From Mesostigma viride (Eukaryota; Streptophyta; Mesostigmatophyceae; Mesostigmatales; Mesostigmataceae): 64,000 nucleotides of DNA. Both the position numbers and the translations under genes were made by a program. Under the pieces are notes generated by a model. The model ran no database searches, was not told the DNA's origin, and worked only from the letters and a program-made list of their open reading frames with translations. The stretch covers positions 591,756 to 655,755 of the forward strand of contig RPFO01000418.1 in NCBI GenBank assembly GCA_009746045.1, given 5' to 3'. This document shows positions 60,719 through 64,000 of the stretch, in pieces (within the stretch, counting starts at the first letter, position 1; every line of letters starts with the position of its first letter).

Positions 60719-61846
60719 ATGGCTTACCAACGCGACAAAGACAAAACGTTCGGCCCCCCACCGCAAGTCCTAACAAGACCTCCGGCTCTCGTCGCTCCTG
60801 ACAACCTCGATATCGAAGCTTTGAAGGCCGCTGGGGAGACTGACCTTCCTCACACGTACATGAGCTGTTTCGAGGAGCGTCGACTCGCCATCGATATGTA
60901 CAACTTCATGAACGACGCCAACATTTCGATGGAGCAAGCAAGCTTTATTCCGTTGCCTCCAAGTCGCATTCGTCACGTCGAGGAAGCAAACGGAAACGTC
61001 CTCGTTCAAGCCGTGTTTCCCGGAACACAGCCGCAGCCGTGGTTGCGGGTTGCGGAGAGTCGTTTGTTAAAGAGCATGGGTTTCTCGGGAACGGGTCTTT
61101 ATGCGGATCGATATTTTGCAAGGGGACAATATTTCGCTCCTTACATCGGAAGGGTCATCGGGCCCGAGTCTTCATCGGAAAATTGGGAACGATTCGAATC
61201 CATGTCGTTTTCAGACGAGGACTACCAACAAAACTGCACCGCGGCTCTCGAAATCATGGAGATAGAAACGCCGTTCATCCTCTACACGTGGATCCGGAAC
61301 ACTTTGTTGGAATGCCTCGAACACGCCGACATGATCATGGACATGGATGGATTCCAAGTCGACGCGGGGACCGCGCCTGTGAGAGACGACCCCGACCGCC
61401 CCTACCCAGCTTTCTACGCCCACATGGCCAACGACCCTTTTGGATCTTCAGAAGAAACGAACTGCGTCAATTTCAACGGGGGGCTTCGAGCAACGCGACA
61501 TATTTTTCCCGGAGAGGAGATTCTTTGGGACTACGGCCCCTCATACCACATGGACCTCACTGCTCGCATGACGAGGACGGTGAGGGAGGATCTGATACAC
61601 AAGAACTCCAAAATCGGGAAAGTCGCCGGCCTCCTCCGGTTCATGGAGGACGTGAACTTTCACTCGACAAACGGATACTGGCCTAACGAAGACAAAAACA
61701 GGACACCTGCGACGCGAGTGCAGCCTACGCGCAAGTCGAAAGAGAGGCTATCTCACAGCAAACAGTTTGTTTTGCACGAAGTGGATATTCATATGCTAGA
61801 ACTCGTGGGTCTTACTTCTTCGCCCACTGTGAGGAGGCAAGCTTAA
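60719..61846 (+). CDS. SET-domain protein (putative lysine methyltransferase)
   Basis: 375 residues with Kozak-like CCATGG. The SET core starts with SGTGLYADRYFARGQYFAPYIGRVI near residue 120 (the GxG AdoMet loop). It has a long insert, then HMANDPFGSSEETNCVNFNG and LRATRHIFPGEEILWDYGPSY near 235-275 (the NxC-like and DYG signatures). The usual N-H-S-C-x-P-N motif is degenerate here (ANDPFGSSEETNC). The C-terminal 90 residues are basic. SET proteins in giant viruses can methylate host histone H3; the target here is unknown. A classical TATA box precedes it. Confidence 0.75.
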   Translation: MAYQRDKDKTFGPPPQVLTRPPALVAPDNLDIEALKAAGETDLPHTYMSCFEERRLAIDMYNFMNDANISMEQASFIPLPPSRIRHVEEANGNVLVQAVFPGTQPQPWLRVAESRLLKSMGFSGTGLYADRYFARGQYFAPYIGRVIGPESSSENWERFESMSFSDEDYQQNCTAALEIMEIETPFILYTWIRNTLLECLEHADMIMDMDGFQVDAGTAPVRDDPDRPYPAFYAHMANDPFGSSEETNCVNFNGGLRATRHIFPGEEILWDYGPSYHMDLTARMTRTVREDLIHKNSKIGKVAGLLRFMEDVNFHSTNGYWPNEDKNRTPATRVQPTRKSKERLSHSKQFVLHEVDIHMLELVGLTSSPTVRRQA

Positions 61847-61964
61847 GGACATCACTATAGTCCATTGACGGATTCTTGGCGCGCGTCTCTGCGACAAAAC
61901 TCAACCAGGGATGAGCGCTGACAGCCTTCTTACCCTTTGCGCGAGGGACACGTTTACGAGCCAT
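61812..61964 (-). CDS. 50-residue basic protein with HMG/YABBY-like motif
   Basis: ATG 61964 to TAA 61812. A basic start (MARKRVPRAKGKK) is followed by HPWLSFVAETRAKNPSMDYSD and VLKLASSQWAKK. The pattern W-x2-FV-x6-NP-x-MDYxDxLKLAS-x-xW resembles short giant-virus proteins with an HMG- or YABBY-like helix (N.W..fVk...k.....Y.dalk.As..y). Such proteins are abundant in virions and probably bind DNA. The 3' end overlaps the SET gene end by 35 bases on the other strand. An AT-rich stretch (TTTATTCATTTATAAC on the minus strand) precedes the start. Confidence 0.65.
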   Translation of the reverse strand: MARKRVPRAKGKKAVSAHPWLSFVAETRAKNPSMDYSDVLKLASSQWAKK

Positions 61965-61998
61965 GACTTTGTAATTGTTATAAATGAATAAAAGAAAA

Positions 61999-62739
61999 TT
62001 ATTTATTTCCTCTTTTAATTCCCAAGAACTTGTCTAAACAATTATGCGAAGGGGGTGTGGTCTTCGCGCGCTTGAGCGCCTGTGAACGCGGTACTGCGGT
62101 TTCAGACGCGGTCCGCTTCTTTTTTGATTCCGTCGGCTCTTGGTCGCTTTTTGTGTGCTGAGTCTTCATGGACCTCTGTTGCTCGTTGATGGCGTTAACG
62201 CAGTGCACTTGCTTCATGATCTCGATGCTAAATGGCGGATCTAATAAGAGGTGTTCCTCGTTCGAAAGTACATTTCTAAACTCCTCGATGGTCATGTCCC
62301 CTCCAAACATCTTGAGCGCCATCCTTGGTGGCGCTGCTCTGATCCCGCGAAAACTGAATTTCTCTCGAGACGGGTTCGATTTCCAAAGCTTGAAGGCCAT
62401 CTGGAACAGCATCACATTACGCAGCTCTTGGTGAGCCGTATTAGAGCTCAGATTAAACGCCTTTGCGCACGGAAACGAGCAAAAAACTCCGCGGACCAAG
62501 AAACCGCTGCCTTCTTTGTACTTGATAGGGAGTGGAACAGGGACCGTATCAAAGGGGTGACAGCAGTGCCAACAGCACACGTCGGTTTTCGCAGGCCATT
62601 TCCCTCGAGCGTCTTTCTGAAGCGTCGCGAGCAAAGGGGCCGCTCGCAGAACCTTTAACGATGATGTCAGAGGGACGAAACTTTGCGCTTCCGAGTCTTC
62701 AGGATCTATACTATCATGGTCTTCCATGATATCACTCAC
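61999..62739 (-). CDS. VLTF2-like zinc-finger late transcription factor
   Basis: 246 residues. Residues 55-95 hold CCWHCCHPFDTVPVPLPIKY, then FCSFPCAKAFNL, a C2C2 FCS-type zinc finger. Then come FRGIRAAPPRMALKMFGGDMTIEEFR and LDPPFSIEIMKQV. This order, finger followed by APP.., FGG-M-IEEFR, is what I recall for the VLTF2-type (poxvirus A1-like) proteins of chlorella and related viruses. A basic C-terminal tail (ESKKKRTASE) follows. It would act in late gene transcription. Overlaps the previous gene by four bases (ATGA), so the two form an operon-like pair. Confidence 0.6.
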   Translation of the reverse strand: MSDIMEDHDSIDPEDSEAQSFVPLTSSLKVLRAAPLLATLQKDARGKWPAKTDVCCWHCCHPFDTVPVPLPIKYKEGSGFLVRGVFCSFPCAKAFNLSSNTAHQELRNVMLFQMAFKLWKSNPSREKFSFRGIRAAPPRMALKMFGGDMTIEEFRNVLSNEEHLLLDPPFSIEIMKQVHCVNAINEQQRSMKTQHTKSDQEPTESKKKRTASETAVPRSQALKRAKTTPPSHNCLDKFLGIKRGNK

Positions 62740-63374
62740 TCACGCGAGCAAAGAATATCTTCCTCTGCTGACGAAAAGGTTGTTAAATTTCCGTCCCCAA
62801 AAATGACCCGCAGCGTTCTCACAGGCTCGTTCTCGACAAGAGGGAACTGCAGATTCGAGTCCGTGTCACTGCCAGAGTCGTAGTCGTCACTGTTATCGTC
62901 GAGAGGTGGGTGATACACGAGACCACATGTGGGTCGCTTTCCGATTAGACGGAACGTTTCCTTGTTTTGGCGGCGGATTTCAAGATACCGTATTACCGTC
63001 CACACGGGCTGGAAAGCTCCGACGCCGTCATAGAAATCTCTGTCTGGACCCTGGCAAAGAGCGAGGTCGTTCGTAACGTCCGTCTCCTCTCCGGTGCTCT
63101 CCACAAGACGGGCGGATAGAATGCGGTTGCCGATAGCGTCTCTCGAATTTATGTTGTTGGAAGACGGAGGGGGAAACGTGACAGGCCGGCTAAGAGGATA
63201 CGTGATGACGTAATCAACGCCGTTAAGAACATACTCGACGGAAAGGCTGACACGATACTTCTTAATGTCGTCAGAGAGAAGTTCGCAATCGACGCCGCTC
63301 AGGACATCCAACGCGGTCTCTTCAACGATCTTCCCTCCGCATTTGCGAAGATACTCGCGGAATTTCTTCCCCAC
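62736..63374 (-). CDS. Unknown protein upstream of the VLTF2-like gene
   Basis: 212 residues from ATG 63374 (MGKKFREYLRKCGGKIV). A beta-rich middle (YRVSLSVEYVLNGVDYVITYPLSRPVTFPPP) and an acidic patch DDNSDDYDSGSDTDS near residue 165 are seen; the end overlaps the start of the next gene. No catalytic motif or known family recognised. It may be a partner of the zinc protein through operon-like linkage. Confidence 0.5.
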   Translation of the reverse strand: MGKKFREYLRKCGGKIVEETALDVLSGVDCELLSDDIKKYRVSLSVEYVLNGVDYVITYPLSRPVTFPPPSSNNINSRDAIGNRILSARLVESTGEETDVTNDLALCQGPDRDFYDGVGAFQPVWTVIRYLEIRRQNKETFRLIGKRPTCGLVYHPPLDDNSDDYDSGSDTDSNLQFPLVENEPVRTLRVIFGDGNLTTFSSAEEDILCSRE

Positions 63375-63408
63375 ATAGAACCAATAGTTAACGTAAAGGA
63401 TTTACGTT

Positions 63409-64000
63409 AGATGGATAGAGATTGTTACGCTCTTTCCAACGGCACCTTGAACGCCCCATTTGGTTAAGGAACGTAAAAGTTATGACGTTTCCTAGGCTGT
63501 GCCGACAGTACCCGGCGCGCCACTGTGGGCGCGTACGGACACAGGATGTACAAGTGTCACTTTGATAGTCCGCAGGACGTTGACAGGACTTGTACAGGAC
63601 TTGATGGTCAATTGATAGGTAGGCGCACTGTAGCGCGCCAGGACCTATGAGACAATTGATGCTGACTAGTGTACGGATAGGTCCACAGGACTAGCCGTAT
63701 GGACAATTGATAGATCTGCGCGCCAAAGGCGTGCCAGAGTCTGTGTAATCAATTGATTGACAGTTCAGCTGTGACAGTGCAGCTGAATACTTGGACGCGT
63801 CCCTAGTAAGCTATATGAGTGACTTGGTCACACCGGGACGCTAGTTCTTGCGTGCACGTTCTCTTGGCACTGCGACCCTGTCGTCTGTGCTGCGTGCAGT
63901 CTTGGAAGTGACGTGACTTACGTCTGTGTTTCCTGATTGTTAATAAAGGCAACTTCCTGCAAGAACCATGGCGGAATTCGTGGCATTCTTACCCTCACAA
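63409..64000 (+). mobile_element. Possible LTR or retroelement 5' part, truncated by window edge
   Basis: No viral gene is seen. The sequence is rich in short repeated words (GACAGGACTTGTACAGG, CAATTGATAGGTAGG, CAATTGATAG). A TATA-like GCTATATGAG near 63810 is followed 130 bases later by AATAAAGG, a polyadenylation-like signal. The last bases (TTCTTACCCTCACAA) could be the end of an LTR with a primer site just beyond the edge, or the beginning of an open frame at 63968 (ATGGCGGAATTC). Only the right border, outside this window, could settle it. Confidence 0.35.

Noticed and set aside
1..64000. tRNA genes, rRNA genes and CRISPR arrays
   Set aside because: No cloverleaf-type segments, rRNA cores or spaced direct repeats of CRISPR type were seen by eye. 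The tandem repeats present are minisatellites or mobile-element repeats.

Overview
The window reads as a block of giant DNA virus (nucleocytoplasmic large DNA virus, NCLDV) genome lying inside a eukaryotic, probably green-lineage (land plant or streptophyte), nuclear genome. The viral signature is a dense, mostly intron-free set of NCLDV-type genes on both strands: a D6/D11-type SF2 helicase, a UL52-type primase, a separate D5-type SF3 helicase, an A22-type Holliday junction resolvase, a YqaJ exonuclease, a probable ssDNA-binding protein, a class II ribonucleotide reductase, a VLTF2-like zinc protein, SET and RING/TRAF proteins, and many small one- or two-helix membrane proteins. The host signature is mobile DNA that breaks viral genes: a Copia-type LTR retroelement, a 10-kb foldback DNA transposon nested in its 3' LTR, and two short elements with the split-direct-repeat layout of DIRS/PAT/Ngaro tyrosine-recombinase retroelements. 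Several genes carry frameshifts while others of 500-750 codons are open, as expected for a fairly recent endogenous giant virus now decaying.

Layout. 1-2526: a partial gene and a frameshifted D6/D11-like helicase. 2672-7428: a broken PAN/Apple-like surface protein, then three small membrane proteins. 7421-9454: intact adenosylcobalamin-type ribonucleotide reductase. 9496-20794: fibre-like surface proteins on the minus strand with about six LamG-like modules and a SPRY-like module, broken by frameshifts and by split-direct-repeat element 1 (16710-18673). 20871-24572: small membrane proteins, conserved NCLDV proteins and the primase. 24728-40174: a two-helix SLATT-like gene split by the Copia element (25022-39689), whose 3' LTR holds the foldback transposon (29390-39463) with two 3.74-kb near-identical inverted arms. 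40190-55420: a viral gene block (virion and membrane proteins, YqaJ, resolvase, D5 helicase, RING/TRAF, probable SSB). 55469-60606: HNH-like nuclease and a large coiled protein split by split-direct-repeat element 2 (56630-58625). 60719-63374: SET protein, a 50-codon basic protein, VLTF2-like protein and a partner. 63409-64000: non-viral-looking DNA, possibly the start of another retroelement.

How the genes fit together: primase, D5 helicase, SSB, YqaJ, resolvase and ribonucleotide reductase form a replication, recombination and nucleotide-supply set. The D6/D11-like helicase, VLTF2-like protein and a possible capping-type nucleotidyltransferase belong to viral transcription. The LamG/SPRY/PAN proteins and membrane proteins are probably virion surface components. 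SET, RING/TRAF and F-box-like proteins could act on host chromatin or ubiquitin pathways. DNA polymerase, major capsid protein and packaging ATPase are not in the window, so virus family placement is not attempted. All function calls come from motif recognition by eye; no database search was run.
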